This document shows, one piece after another, positions 11,226 to 24,878 of a DNA stretch of 64,000 nt. The DNA comes from Parelaphostrongylus tenuis (taxonomy: Eukaryota > Nematoda > Chromadorea > Rhabditida > Metastrongylidae). Position 1 is the first letter of the stretch. Each line of letters starts with the position of its first letter. The stretch covers positions 310,001 to 374,000 of the forward strand of contig JAHQIW010000052.1 in assembly GCA_019055375.1 (NCBI GenBank). The letters are read 5' to 3'. The position numbers and the translations under genes are program-made. Under the pieces are notes generated by a model. It had not been told where the DNA came from. It was given only the letters and a program-made list of their open reading frames with translations, and did not search any database.

Positions 11226-14200
11226 ATTTGTTTTTCTTCATCTGATCACTATCTACAAGTGCACTCAATCATTCGTTCAGTGGTAAACATGAAGAGGGTT
11301 CAGAGAACTAGTGAGGCAAGCCAAATCACGTTCTTGTTTAACCCCATGCACTTCAGCTGGAAATGTAGCATAGCCTTGCTGCAAACTTGCTTAGGCTTTC
11401 AATCACGAGTGAGATCGGTGGCTTATTTTGATATTAATGAACAAATTTGTAGAGGGAAGGGAAACTAGTCAAAATCGCACACAAGAATTTAAGATACAAT
11501 CAGGATCTATGTTAGACGGTGCGTGAGATCCTGCTAACCTTGCCTACTCAACAAAAGTGCATGGGTATAGTAGAAAGCTTTGTCTAAGTAGTCTCAGAAC
11601 CCTACAAAAACATTCAACATAACGAGAATGTAACGACAATAGAAATGAATAGGATTTTCCGTTTGAGTGATTGAACATTTCTTGGTGGAGACAATCATAT
11701 GCTGAAGACGTAAAAAAGATGCAGAATTCTTGCCGTGCAAACACAGATACAGCCATTTATGAGTTCCGAAAAGAGATGATCGTTTATAGAATATTTCTGT
11801 GCAAACACTTCCCCAGACCGACTATCTATTAACCTCGACATGCTTCAGCAACTTCTGATTTTCTTCTTTTAGAGTGCCGAAACGTCAGCTGCTTGAATAA
11901 ATATTGTTACAACACCTCGTGTTTGGCTCAAGAAGAAAATAAGGAATCACTCTATGAAATCTGAGCGCATCATAAACTGTAGCATTCTTAATCCGCAAAC
12001 TTATGCTGGTACAATATTGTAACGTGGGAACGGTAAATATGGCTCTTCAAAATATTCTTAGACCCTCCAAGCATACTGGGAGCTTTCCCATTTTGTGGGC
12101 GAAAAAATAGAACAACGGTCTCAAGAAATCAGCCCAGCTTGTCAATGCTGCCTATCAAATCACTTGGGATAGAACCTTTTGTGCTTTTTTTTAGACCTTT
12201 AATAACCCATTATAGCATAACTCTCGTCCTTCGATAATCTTTTGGATTTTGGAATCGCTTTTTTAGTGAACTGTAGGAGCGAAAATAAGATTACATATCA
12301 CTTTTGGGGCTCACTTCTTGGTCGACTAAGGCTTGCGGGTGGCTTTTTCAACACAGCCTTAGCACTCACTCGAAAACTTGAAAAGTAATAATTCTGAAGC
12401 GCAGTATAGCTTCTAAAAGTCTCTTTAAAGCGAAAATAATATTACCTTTCGCGTTTGGAGATGAATCAAAGTCATACGAACGTGCGGAGTAAGTTGTGAA
12501 ATACTAGAAAATTGCAATAAATCAAAAGTTTTCCAACAGAGAAAAAATTCTTAGATGAATTATGAAAACTGCACATTTCTCGATTAGCGCTGTGCAACTT
12601 TGCAAGCCTTTGCAACTATTGTGTCGAAAGTGCGCGAATCTCGCTATTTAGCCATAGGTCTTTCTTCGTTCCAAAAAAAGTTTTGGAGATCTCGTACTAT
12701 TTTGTAATGTCGTTATGATGTCACGAAGAGCGCGCTATGACGTTCAAGTGACAGCTAAACTACTTCGGGCGTGAAACGTATTCGCTCTAGCACCGCTCTT
12801 TGGGGACCTCTTCAAAGACGATCCTTGCCTTAATTTTTGAGAGTTGACTTTATCGTTAAAAGTCTAGCGAAAAGTCATTCACGCACCCCAGCCGAGCATA
12901 CAAATCAAACCGAGTGTGAAACATAACTTTTTGCGTCACCTGGGATCCCAGTTCACTCTGATGTTCCACACTACTCTACATCATTGGGTCTATTGTAACA
13001 TCATACCACCGCAATAGGCGGTCAAATAAATGAATTCTGATTGATTATTGGAACATAACTTTATTTTCGCTCCTATAAAGCACTAAGAAAGCCCTTCCAC
13101 AAATCAAGCACAGTATTGAAATTACCCGAATTCAGGCTTTTTAGGTATTGCTGAAAGTATAAAGGAATTCTCTCTTCAGCAATAAAGGTCTCTATATAAT
13201 CGTGCATCACTACAGGTACACATTGTCCCAAATGGATTGATTACTGAATTCAATACAGATGACACTGCGTCACTGCGATTGATTAGACAATACGTTATGA
13301 GTTAAGAAATTTGGGACCATTTCCGTTATCCACCTTTAGTTCCAGCGTTGGTGGGAAACGTCTTTTCTGATAGTTTTCATAGCTTAAGTAGTTATTTAAT
13401 AGTTTAAATCTCAAAAAATTGAAAATGTGCTCTATTTTCCAAATGACCTCTTTGTTGCGCCGTATCAGTAGAGATGAAGTTATGTTTCTCATCGGAACAT
13501 TTCTCATTGAACAAAATATTTCCTTCAAAGCTTTGATAACCATTCGATAATTTGAATTTCGTAAATTTCAGCAATATGGCCGATTTCCGAGAGGGACTTG
13601 TGGTGCGCTTGAAACAATGAAAAAAAGATTGGGTTTCGCAAATTTAGATCGTCTTCTTTATTGCGCCTTTTTTCGATCCTTGAGAAAAAAGAGCTCTGGA
13701 TTCTTCTCAAGTTTTAGCAAATACCGGATAGCTCAAATCTCAGAGATATTAATGTTCCAGTTAATTTCCAAAGCGGCTTTATTATTGCGCTGCATCAGCA
13801 AAAATGAGAGCAAATTCCTCATTCAAATATTCCTCGCTAAAGAAGGCTTTTCCTTTGGACTTTTAGTAAGCATTTAATAGCTTGAATCTCGTCAAATCGA
13901 GTAATAGATCTTGTTTTGTAAAAGAATCTTTATTGCGCTGTAGTAGTCAAAGGACTTTGCCGGTGTATGGGTAGGGATTTCGCAACATGGCTGCCAATCC
14001 ACCGCGCCTTTTCGGGGCCAAATTTGAGAGACCCAATATTCATTTTACTGTTACAACGTACCAAGAGTCTTTTTCATCAAACAAATTCATTATTAGAATG
14101 CGCGAGATTTGAGCTATTGAATGGTTACTAAAGTTCAAAAGAAAACTACATTCAGCGAGAAATATTCCAATAAGGAACATATTTTTATCCTTGTTGTTAC

Positions 14201-14829
14201 AGCGCATCAAAAGGCCGTTTTGAAAGTAAAGTACATCTCCAAATTTTTTGAGATTGAAGCCATCAAGTGACCACCCAGGCTTCAAAAACCCCCGGAAACT
14301 AATTTTGTTGCGAACCTAAACTACGGGAGGATAACGGAAAAGACGGAAACTTAAGAAAAAAATTTGGTTGGCCGTGTGTCCCATTGAGAAGAATCTGGGT
14401 GACTGCACTATTTTATTTGCCTGGGCTTGAAGGTCTCACCTTCAATAGAGAGAAACTAGGAAGCTGTTTGTTTATTTCGTATCTTGCTTTCTATGGACTA
14501 ATAATGTTCGCCCATGAGATCGGCAGCATCATGATGAATTGCTGATCTCTCTTCTCGGCATGGTTTGAGCGTGGTTATTCCGGAATCTCGATAAAACTGT
14601 TTTATGAGAATCACATCTTAAACACAGTTCGAAGAATATGAAGATCAAGGGGGATTTGCTACCCTGCGACTGCCATTCATCTGGAAGAGCAACAATCTCA
14701 GTCATTACTCGATCAGCTGATACCGTTGGCAAAACCTCACTGTAGTCAAAAGAACTTTATAACAGATAAAATTGGAAAGAAAGTTTGTGTTTACGTGATG
14801 ATATTTCTTGACCTGTATGAAGAGTACAT
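11226..14829. other. Intergenic with degenerate repeats
   Basis: No gene recognised. The block at about 11875-11945 (GAAACGTCAGCTGCTTGAAT, then TTACAACACCTCGTGTTTGG) is repeated in diverged form at about 20175-20235. From about 12200 to 14350 there are stretches that resemble the dispersed repeat described at 43860-44660 (for example TTTATTGCGCTGTAGTAG near 13930). Confidence 0.4.
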
Positions 14830-15090
14830 GTACCACAGTGGTTATAGGGGCTCCGCGTCGCACACGTGGTCGATAGTTCTGTCTCGTACTTATGGCTCAC
14901 CAAGCCATTCATTTTTCCAGGATCAATAATGGACTTATTTGGGAAGGCAGCAGCACTGACTTAATGCATCGATAGGTCGTCGTGAGTCATTGTAAATGCC
15001 AGCTACGCATTTAATCACTTCAAATGAAGCTAGAAATCGAAGACGATTGCATGGCTCATCTCTCAGGAAGTAATCAACGCCGAGGTCCTT
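14830..15090 (+). repeat. tRNA-derived SINE copy
   Basis: CCACAGTGGTTATAGGGGCT resembles box A, followed by CGCGTCGCACACGTGGTCGA, then CTTATGGCTCACCAAGCC and GATCAATAATGGACTTATTT. The order matches the minus-strand copy at 30035-30335. Confidence 0.7.
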
Positions 15091-16239
15091 TATCACTCAT
15101 CTGATATGGTGTTTGAACACCTAAAAAGTGACGCTGGCTTTCTGTAACTGACGATAGTTTTTCAACTTTCTAGGAAGTGGAGGACTTTGAAACATAATTG
15201 ACTTATGAGAAAACTCACACTTAACCACTATACGAGCCATTTGATGTCTATAAAATATTCTTTCATTACTAGAATCATGAAGAACCAAGCGAATTAAGAG
15301 CAAAGTTTGAGTTCTATGCTTTTTCAGCAAAATAGTGGCAACTGTGAGCATCAACGGCACATTTCGGGAGATCAGTGAGCGCAGCTCTGCAAAGATTGGT
15401 CGACCGTATCGAGTGTCCGAAATAAGTAGGCGCAAGGAAAGAAAATTGAAAATTGCGTGAGTTAAGGGCGCTGGAAAATCAGTATCCTATTATGGTAGAA
15501 CAAATAGCTTGCATCTGATAGATGAATTGGAGATTTCTAACTGTTTAAATTCCAACAAAGGATATTTAGCAGATTAGAAGCGATTAGGAAACACACTTAG
15601 GTGACGCCACACGACTTCCATAGGACATTTTAAAAAGGCATCTTTCAACTCTTAGTGAAGTTCATCAATAACTGCAAAAACTACTACTATCTACCAGGTT
15701 TTTTTATAAGACAGAGTAATAATTTTCTACCGTGAAAAATTATGATATTTTGGACCCAATGGAAGACATTTTACCGCTTCTCTTGTTCAAGGCTCGTCTC
15801 CTCAATACAACAGAAACCAAGCCATCTCCATTTCTTCCCACATGATAATGTTCACCAGTGCACTAATTATTCATGCTTCTAGCAGACTTGTTTGGAAAAT
15901 TCTAAAAGTCCAACTTTCGTTTTCAATCGCGTGTCAGTTCTATCCCATTGAAATCCGAAATCGAACGGATATTGAGTAGAATATTATGCACATCCTGATG
16001 ATAGAGTGGTGTTTTCCATAACTTTGAAAAGTGTATTCTCCTTCCACTTCCATGCTAATGGAAAATAATCTTGTGCATTTGAAAGAACAGCCTCGTAGCG
16101 TGAACGTAAATCTATCAAATGATCGATTTTCTAGTATTCCATAAAAAAGATAGAGATAGCCTAGAAGATTGCCAAGATTAAGGTATTTTTTTCAAACAGA
16201 AGCGTCGAATTTGCCCACAAAGAGAGCGACAATATACTA
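15091..16239. other. Intergenic, nothing firmly supported
   Basis: A 104-codon minus-strand frame at 15121-15435 has no recognisable motif and no splice context I trust. Nothing else seen. Confidence 0.4.
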
Positions 16240-16925
16240 TTTGGTTGGACAAAAAGTTCTGGTAAAATGTTGGAAAATTCATTTTTTACATATATGTCGT
16301 TTTATATGGACACTTTAAATATTATAATCAATTTGAATATTTTGAATATTCATAGTGATATAAAAGCGGCCAAGAAGACCAAGGAAGGTCTGAAAAGTTA
16401 GACGGTGTCAAAGTTCTTTCCCACCCCTCTCACATTCCCGACGCTGTCCCAAAAGATTATGGATTAGTTCCATGAGTATAGAACTTTTTGAATAACCGCT
16501 GATTTGAATCTATCAATGAATGTGAAGAAACATGTCAAGGGTTTTCGATTCAAATTAGCTGAAATGGTACTTCGAGCAGATCCGGATCCTTGCAAAACGA
16601 TGCCAGGAAGCCGTGGACAATGGTAGCGTGTAGTTTAGATACTTAGATACTTAGATGGTCCGTCTTCACAAGTTGTGCGGATCCCAGCACATATTCGAAG
16701 TGGTGTATTGCTTGTCGTTCGTATAAAATACCTTAGTTTCCTGACGTAACCTTGCAAAGGCTTCTTCAGACCTTCATGATGCCGTTTCCAAGATATGGAT
16801 TACGGCCAGGCCAGGGCAGGCATCCTTGGCCTGTACTTTCGAGAATATTTATTGTTGATCTTGTAGTCAATTTGCCCAAAAAACGTAGCTTTCAGAAAAT
16901 TTCCAGAACTTTTTGCTTAATCCAG
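16240..16925 (+). mobile_element. Old mariner-like element
   Basis: Left end TTTGGTTGGACAAAAAGTTC after a TA; the right end in reverse reads TGGATTAAGCAAAAAGTTCT. Inside, a decayed C-terminal transposase tail may be seen (AKRCQEAVDNGS near 16590-16625). Length 686 bp, so deleted. The inside is too damaged to be certain of the family. Confidence 0.5.
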
Positions 16926-19900
16926 GGTATGACGGATGAAGTCAATGGAACAACTGTTGAGCAACCGGAGAACCATAGAGGCTCTACAAATTACGGAGCA
17001 TTATTGAAAATTTAGGATCTTTGTGACATGTCGTTTCGGCTGAGTTAATCTTTCGTCAATTAAGCTTTTGCCGAATTAGAAAAACGGGAATGAGTGTCCA
17101 TCAAGTCATCAGCGCATTTATGCGTCAAACTGGGCTTTCAATTTCGTAGGCGATCTGGAAATGTCGAAGGCAAAACGGAAATTAGCATCAAAGTCTAAGC
17201 ACAAAGTGAAATGCGAAACGAAATAGACATTTTCGTGGCCACGCTTGATTTAATCACGACGAAGCCGTGTCAGACTGGGTGGTATTTACCCATCAAATAG
17301 TGTAACTACCATCAGTCAGTGTGAAAAGCCAGTCTTCTATTAGGCAATGTGCACCACATTTGAAGTCCTTCTTAGTCTTCTTAGTAGTGCGCTAAATAGC
17401 ATGTCTCATGATTCGCCCTGGTGACGAGAACACTAGTCATCCTTGAAGAATGTGAACATCAAAGCAGCAAGCTTTCTCCCGATCTACAGTGGCTGGCTAT
17501 GCGGCGATCATGACTTGTGAGCGCTCCAGAACAGCTAACTTCAGCTTTTTCAAGAGAAACCATACTTTAGAGGAATATTAGAGATCACCGACCCAGCGAT
17601 CAACATTTAAAGTTGTTTTCTGCAACGTTCTTTAGTCGCTTTAGCTCACTAGATTTGACTCAGTGCGACTGCGAAAACTTACATTGTAATGACAAGCGGC
17701 ATTCAACGTTCAATTTGAACCAATGTGACTCTGAAGAAGGAGAAGGCGACGAACTGTTAGACTATCAGACATTTCTAGAACAGGCGAAAATATAATTGCA
17801 GGAAGGTGGTCGGATCGTGTTGTGGGCTCTTGATTGCTGTTTGTTAGATAACCGTGTGAGAATGACAAGATTTTAAGCGCTCTACTTCATATTTCGACAT
17901 CATGAACTCACCTTACTCAACCACTTTGAAGCTGTAAATTTTTGGAAAGAAGAGAGAATTGACGACTTAGGTTTTCGTTTTTTGCAACAAATTTCTGTTC
18001 CAGCGTGGTTCATCCAGATGAGAGTACATGGTGTCGAATTGCGATGTAGAGCGCCGAAGACCTCGTCGTTTTATTGCGATTGTCTGACAAATAGCAATCA
18101 TGATGCCACAACACGATTCGATCAGCTTCCTGTAATTATATTTTTGGCAAAACATCATAGTTTCCTTTTGGCTCATTGACTTTGATGGGCAACTTTACGC
18201 AATGAAGACGTTGTTGGTACGTGTTCATCAAAGAAGGTGATTAAGAGCAACCCAGCTAACAGATGTTATTGATGTGGTTCAACCTGGCGAGAACTGCTGC
18301 ATGGCATCTGCATGTCGAATAAGAAAATTACCGAATCATCTGAGTGTTGGTGTTTTTTTTCTTAAATCTATTTTATAGTAATAATAACAATAAAGTATGT
18401 GACAGTGTAGTTTTGATAGAATGACATGATGTTCTTCAACATAACTACCACGCTCGTCTAGATTTAAACTGATACAGACACTACTGATCCTCCTAACGAT
18501 TAAGTTTTCTTCAACTTCAACATTTTTGCACTTTCACCAATCGTAATAAAGCACTTTGTTGAAGGTTTGCTTGCTTATTCACTTTTCTATTACAAGATTA
18601 AATATAGTCTTCAATCATACGCAGCTTATAGCCTGCCTATAAAAGTGCTATTGCACGTTTTCCAAGTTTACAATGACATTAATACCTTCAAAAATAGCAT
18701 TTGCTGATCATACTCATTATATTTTGCTATGTAAAATATAATGTTTACTGGCATCTAACGTTTTTTCTTTTACAGAACCATCGACGGCACCACTTACTGT
18801 CGAAAGAGTGCTGATCCATTGAAATGTCAACTTTAAGCAACGAGCTCGATTCATCGTTTTCGAAACTCATTGAATATGATTGAAAAGCTGGAGCAATAGC
18901 AATTTCTATAAATCAAATTTTGAGACCGCCACCACAACATGCGTGATTGCAAATATCGCCACATTCGGCGTCACAACTACTGCAGTTGCAAGAATGCCAA
19001 CATATATTAGAGGCAGTGGAGAAAATATGTATCAATGAAACCTAAAAGCCATAAGCAATAATGAATTCTAGATTCGTTATCGAACTGAATATCCAATGAT
19101 AAAGAGTGATGCGCAAAAACATTTGCGTCATCTGGGATGAATAATGAATACCATTAGGACTGAATACCATTAGTTTGCAAAAGTGTGATGAGAGTAGGAT
19201 GTGAGATGATTAAGCGAAGTTACACTTGCTTTCAAAGCAACAATAAGGCTGAATAACATCATGGAGAACATGAATACGTTTGGCTTATGGGACCACCAAA
19301 AACGAACTTGGGAGCAAGCTTTGAGAGCACATTAAAGTTTCCAATAAAAGTGAACTTTGAATGAAAAATTTCCGAGGTACCGCAGAAACGCGATTATACT
19401 GCCAATAACTAAGAGCAGTTGCTGAAAAACTAAAATGTTCCGTTTTCTCCAACCAATATTTGCATTACATGAAGTGTCAGACATCTATCATCTACAGAGA
19501 AAGGTCGTGAGTACTGCTTCGTTTGGGCATGGCTTCATTATCGACATATTCCGATGCCCGTTGTTGTCTTCATCCAGTGGAATGCTAAATGGTGATCGAG
19601 ATTAGTTTGTGGAATTCTGAGTTTGACTCGTTGAGGCGTTCTTCGGTCGGATTTCGTCGCAGTCATTCAGCTGCTCTTTTGAGGATTTGCCACCTTGTGG
19701 CCAAAATTTTCACGAATCATCAGCGATTTATGAGTCCACCCAATACCTGATGGCAATGTGAGTGGTCGGACCGCTGAAAATGATCACAACTCGTTGATTT
19801 TTCTTATTGCCACATTCGCAAAATGTTTATATTCCACAGAATTCCATTAAGCAGCAACTAGCTCGCACTGGATAGAACGCGTACAAGCACATTCAGGGTC

Positions 19901-22180
19901 ATACTGTATGCAATAATTAATCAATGCACTCATTCTTCACAAGTCTTACTGGTTATAGTATGAATTTTCCGTTTTCTAAATGAAGGAAAATCTAATCATA
20001 TGTTGAATAATTCATAAACTCAACAACACATTTGTATTCTCGTTTTATATGTTTGGTTTCAATCGCTCTACGAAATTCTCAGGTCCAACTATTTTTGACC
20101 TCTGCATTCCTCGATAATTCCTAGTTTTCTTCTCAAGCCAGTCACGAGGTGTTACAAATTTCTATTCAACAGTCGAAATGTCAGTTGTTAAATAAGGAAT
20201 ATTATAACACCTCCTATTTGGCTCCACAAAATTTCAAAAAATACATTGTGGAAATTACTACAAATTTCCACAACAGTGAAGGTAGATCGGGAATGTTTTC
20301 TAGGACTACAACGAAATTAAATTATCGAATTTCGAGTCATGCTCCAGAGGTCTCGTATGACATTTTCAACCTCACATAAGGCACATGCCAAGAAAAAAGA
20401 TGAAACTGCTTGCTGGAAGTATTTGAGGTCATCGGTGACATTACAAGGAAAAGCGCAAATTAGAGACAAATTAATGTTTTCACGTTCAAAATTTATGTAA
20501 GATGACGTATTCTTACCCTTACAACCTAACTAAAAGATGGCGAAGACCACTGAGAAGTAGAGATCATTAGGTCTATTTCTGTTTTCGTTATCATTAAGAA
20601 ATACTCTTGCAAATGTTATGCTAGGACAAAACGATAACGATTGGCACAATACATGAGGTATGGCCTAAGACAGGAGTAATGGTCGCTTTAAGATTTGGAC
20701 CTATCTACTTATTTAAGCTTGTACGTAGCATTACACAACGAATTGAGATACCCGTGAATCTTGAGAACTTATCTCATTTAACCGATGCAAGGCCGGTATT
20801 AGATGTAGATGTAGCTATAGTAGTGATAAGTACCAGTTCGGTGGGTGACGTTTCGGCGACTTCGCTTTGTCAGGGCCTGAACGTGTGTTGTGTTAGACTA
20901 TTCATTCAAATAATGAATTTTTTACGACTGGTCCAAGACAACATGCGCCGCTGTGAGCAAGGTGAATTCGCCAACGCTGTGAGCATGGTCAGCCAACAAA
21001 ATACTACCTGCTACTACTACTACTAAACTAGCTATTACCAATCTCGCACTGACTAGATGAAAAAGAGTTTTAAGCTTCACATATATTACTTTTTTATATC
21101 AAATTCTCAAGAGAACAATCTTTGGGAAAAAAACATTAAAATGAACAAATTTGCTAATCAGAAGCATGTAAACAACTTTAATAAACGAAATTCGGGTATG
21201 TTGTTTTTTTCTTGCAAGGTGTGTTTCCACTCTTTTTATGTGAAGGCTTGTACTTTGAACTCGACACCAATTGAGAAAGGTAAATCTCGGCTAATGGGAT
21301 ACGATGCTTCTACCGAGTAAATCATAAGTGTCTGTGATAAGAACGCTAGCATGGAAAATCCAAGAAAAAAGTTTGAATTTTACTCTCAGGCTTCTTTGAG
21401 AACTCTGACCAAGATAAATATTATCTATAAGCATACAGAGTTCTCGTCTTTGCAAATAAAATGATGGTTGAGAATTATCGCTAGTTGTCGAAAAGCCATC
21501 TTCGAGCATTATACGTTAAGCATTCAAGTGGATTTAGAGAGATTACAAAAAAAAAAAACGTCGCTGATTGAAATAAAATGGTTGTGGCTCTTTCGTTTAC
21601 AAATTGCTCACTCACTCAATGAGCAAGAAACTTTCAGAAGAGTAGCATTAAACGAACACCTTCCATCGCATTGGGACAAAATTGCTTTTTCGACAGTTAC
21701 GGACAATTTGTGGCGCTTCTGTCACCAAACCAACATGTGTGAGCTCATATGAAACATTTTTTGGAAAATTAAAAGGCGCAGTAACACCGAATTCCAATGT
21801 AAAACTGCCTGAATAACTTTCTTGCTTTCTATAGATCAAAAATCAACTTTATTATCGCATTTTTTCATCGACGCTCCTTCATGGAAGATTAAGGCAAGGT
21901 AGAGTTTTCTCAATGGATCCTTAAAGTTCTCAGATGAAAGGCTCAAATATGCCTCGTATTTTCTCGAAATTTTAGTTGATTTTACCTTTACCAATTGCCA
22001 TTACTTCGCAATTAAAACCATTCACTTACTTCAAATACGTTAGCTAAATGCTTCAAAAGTTAGAATAATAGGAGAGCGATCTTTTCGCCAAACGATGGAG
22101 CATTTCAGATAAAGTTTTAACTCCCCGACTACTTTAACTAGTGAGAGATTATTGACACACTCTTCCTTTCGAGTGTCTTG
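16926..22180. other. Intergenic, nothing firmly supported
   Basis: Only short frames. The longest (20679-21026 on the plus strand) includes GACGTTTCGGCGACTTCGC, a repeat-like motif, and ends in a run of TAC codons; I do not consider it a gene. A poly-A run lies at 21546-21558. Confidence 0.4.
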
Positions 22181-22199
22181 AGACCACACTCTAAATACC

Positions 22200-22600
22200 A
22201 ACATATCTGATAATTATTTTTAAGCCATGCGTGTGGTCTATAATGGGCGCCTATACATTACAATAAACACGTTTCAGCCCTTCACCCTCGTCAATTGCAC
22301 GCTGTCTTTTCCTTCTGTCAGTTTCTTGGGAATATAGCCCTTACATAGAGTAACCGACCAACGTTTTACACGAGCTGTTAAGTGAAAAAATCACCGAACG
22401 GGCAGTGTTGCACACTCGAATGCTCTTGGCTAATAATCATGAAATATCACATCCTTCGTTTCGAGTGTTTCTTGAGGCCACGCTCACATTTCAAGGTGCC
22501 CGAAAATTATTTTTGAGCCATGCATGCTGTCTGATATGGGGACTTATCACTTATACACTACAATACACGTGCTTCGGCCTTATTGATCTTTTCCTTTCTA
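22200..22600. repeat. Two half-copies of the foldback element
   Basis: At about 22215-22290 and 22510-22590 the same order appears: TTATTTTTGAGCCATGC, GTGGTCT, GGGC.CCTATACA, ACACGTGTTTC.GCC. This matches one arm of the palindrome family at 10141-10353 and the copies near 29.4-30.4 kb. Confidence 0.6.
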
Positions 22601-22619
22601 GTTTCAATTATTAGCAGTT

Positions 22620-24284
22620 TTCCAAAACCAACATGCTCACGGGTGCGTAAATTGCAACCGCATGAAATATGAACAACATTTGAGGCTATCATTCTACCCT
22701 GCCGCACGCTACTTGCCTAATCTAGTTGATGATTGAAATGTGATCCTCGACGGAAAAAAATCGAAATAGTACCTTTTTGGTTACTAGAAAGTATCAGTTC
22801 CTTTGCAGCTGTGTAACAGAAGACGATTATCGGGTCAAGGCAGACTTGCGGATTTCAGTTCTTTCTGTATCAGTCAGCAGAGTTCGCTATGAGTTAAAAT
22901 AACTTTCCACGGGAGAAGTGTAACCTATACGGATGCCTATTAATAGCATGTTTTACAGAACGAAATTGAATCGGAGAAAAGTATGCCGTACTAAACCACC
23001 AAAGAGTTAGAAAACACCTCAGATCATTCTCAATTTGAATAGCTATTTTTATATAAAAAAGTTTTGGAAATGTAAGCATCAAGGAGCATTGAGTGACCTG
23101 TAACGTGATCTCTAACATGACCTCAATTTTTGAAGCTTTTTAAAAATTCCATGCAAGATCATGAAATAGAGGAATTTTAACCTGGTAACTCGTTGATATT
23201 CAGAAAGTATACGATATTCCACTCTTCCTCAATTAGAAGTATCCGCTCCTGAAACTGCTGCTGTCTCAGTGGAAAGTAAGAAGCAGAACATCTCCACTCG
23301 GAGATCACAAAAGTCGGATATGCCTATGATGACAGCTGAGGAAACTCGTTGAACTCTGGACTTAACGAAAATCATGCATGCCCATGAAAAGGAGTTCTAC
23401 TAGTGCTCGCCGAATTTGTAAAGGTGATAAACTTGAATATTTGAGCACTTTTTGGGAAATTATCATAAATAGGCGGTGCAAAAAATTGGTCGATAAGAAA
23501 AGCCAACTTGATGGGAGAACGAAGAAGAGACTTATGTTGAGAGACGTTGAAGCCCACTAACCCAGGCAGTAACAAAGTTTTCGATGTCAGTCAATGTCAT
23601 ATGAAAATATGTCACCAGATTTGTTATGCATTTATGAAGGTTATGCTATGGATATGAGTGACGGTGATTGGTGATAATGCATTTGTGATTGCTCCGGAGA
23701 AAGGCATTGAAAAGAGCTACCAAATGCTTGGGTTCTTTCTAACAGATCTACTTGCTGGAACAGTATCAAGAAGAGTGTCAAAGTGAAGCATCGAATTATA
23801 TCTCGTTAATCACAAGTGCGCGAGAAAGTCGACCACTTTATGTCAGATATAGAGATCCTTTGGACTGAGCGTTCATTTCTTAAATGACGTTATCCTATTC
23901 TTCAGCAAACTCTCTAACGCCATTATTTTTCTGCTAAATGATTAGATAAATGTCAGTCATAATGAATGTGCCCTTGTCATTATTAATGCGTAAACTAATT
24001 TGGTTACCGCTTCGTGCCGCCCTCGTAATTAAGTGATTTTTAATGCCAAACTTTCTAATTCTCTTCAAATTTATCTAATATTGTTGAGTTGTAAAAGAGA
24101 TTGCTCTAAGCAACGAAAGACTGTGGACGAAAGAAACGCCATAGTTTCGTTTCATGAGCATGAGCTCCGTCTATAATGATTTCGATGCCTTGATATAAAC
24201 TCTGAAGCGTTATTACACCAATAGTGATCGTTCACACTTTGTTAATATGACTTATATTGAGAATTGAAAGATTTTCGCGAATCA
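22620..24284. other. Intergenic, nothing firmly supported
   Basis: Short frames only; a 60-codon frame at 23378-23560 (including KKSQLDGRTKK) loosely recalls a Tc1-type DNA-binding region but is too short to call. Confidence 0.4.
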
Positions 24285-24530
24285 TGTGCTCTGCGTCGAT
24301 CGCTCTCGCCCTTATGGTTCACCAGCCTTCCATCTTCGGGTTAGGCAAAATTAGTACCAGACTTGCCTGAGAGGATAGGCATCAGTTACTGATTACTTCG
24401 GAAGAACTCCGCCACATATTGCAGAGACGAGATATGTATTCAATCACCTCAAACGAAGCTAAAAATCGAAGACGAATGAATGGCGTATCCCTCAGAGATT
24501 GATAAACACCGAACTTTTATCTTATATCTC
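24285..24530 (+). repeat. SINE body copy
   Basis: TTATGGTTCACCAGCC, then GTACCAGACTTGCCTGAGAG, then TCAATCACCTCAAACGAAGC; the same body as in 14830-15090 and 47925-48115. The tRNA-like head is poorly kept. Confidence 0.65.
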
Positions 24531-24861
24531 TCATGGCAAAGCTGGGTAGAATTAAAGGAAAAAACCGACGAAATCCTAGCGTTGCGAAGAGCTCTCCGTG
24601 TTTAGTGACCTAAATCCACAAGGCCTATAATGGCTCTTTAGATTAAAACAGAAGAGACACTTCATTATTGGAGTATTTCACAGCTGAACTAGTTGAGCTA
24701 ACGCGTTTGAAGGACTGATTTGATGCATGAGAAGCTTTTCTTTCAGAAACTGACTACGCCCAAAATTATGAACACCGAGGCCAATTCTAGATTTGACACT
24801 CCTTTTTGATATTTTGGAACATCATCATTACATAGAGGTAGAAATGTTGTACAGCGTACAT

Positions 24862-24878
24862 CCCCCCCCCCCCCCCCC
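24862..24878. repeat. Poly-C tract (17 C)
   Basis: An uninterrupted run of C, unusual in this A+T-rich region. Confidence 0.95.

Noticed and set aside
15121..15435. 104-codon minus-strand frame
   Set aside because: No motif, no convincing splice sites, and it abuts a SINE; kept only as a note.
20679..21026. 115-codon plus-strand frame
   Set aside because: Contains a repeat-like GACGTTTCGGCGAC block and ends in a simple TAC repeat; no family similarity.
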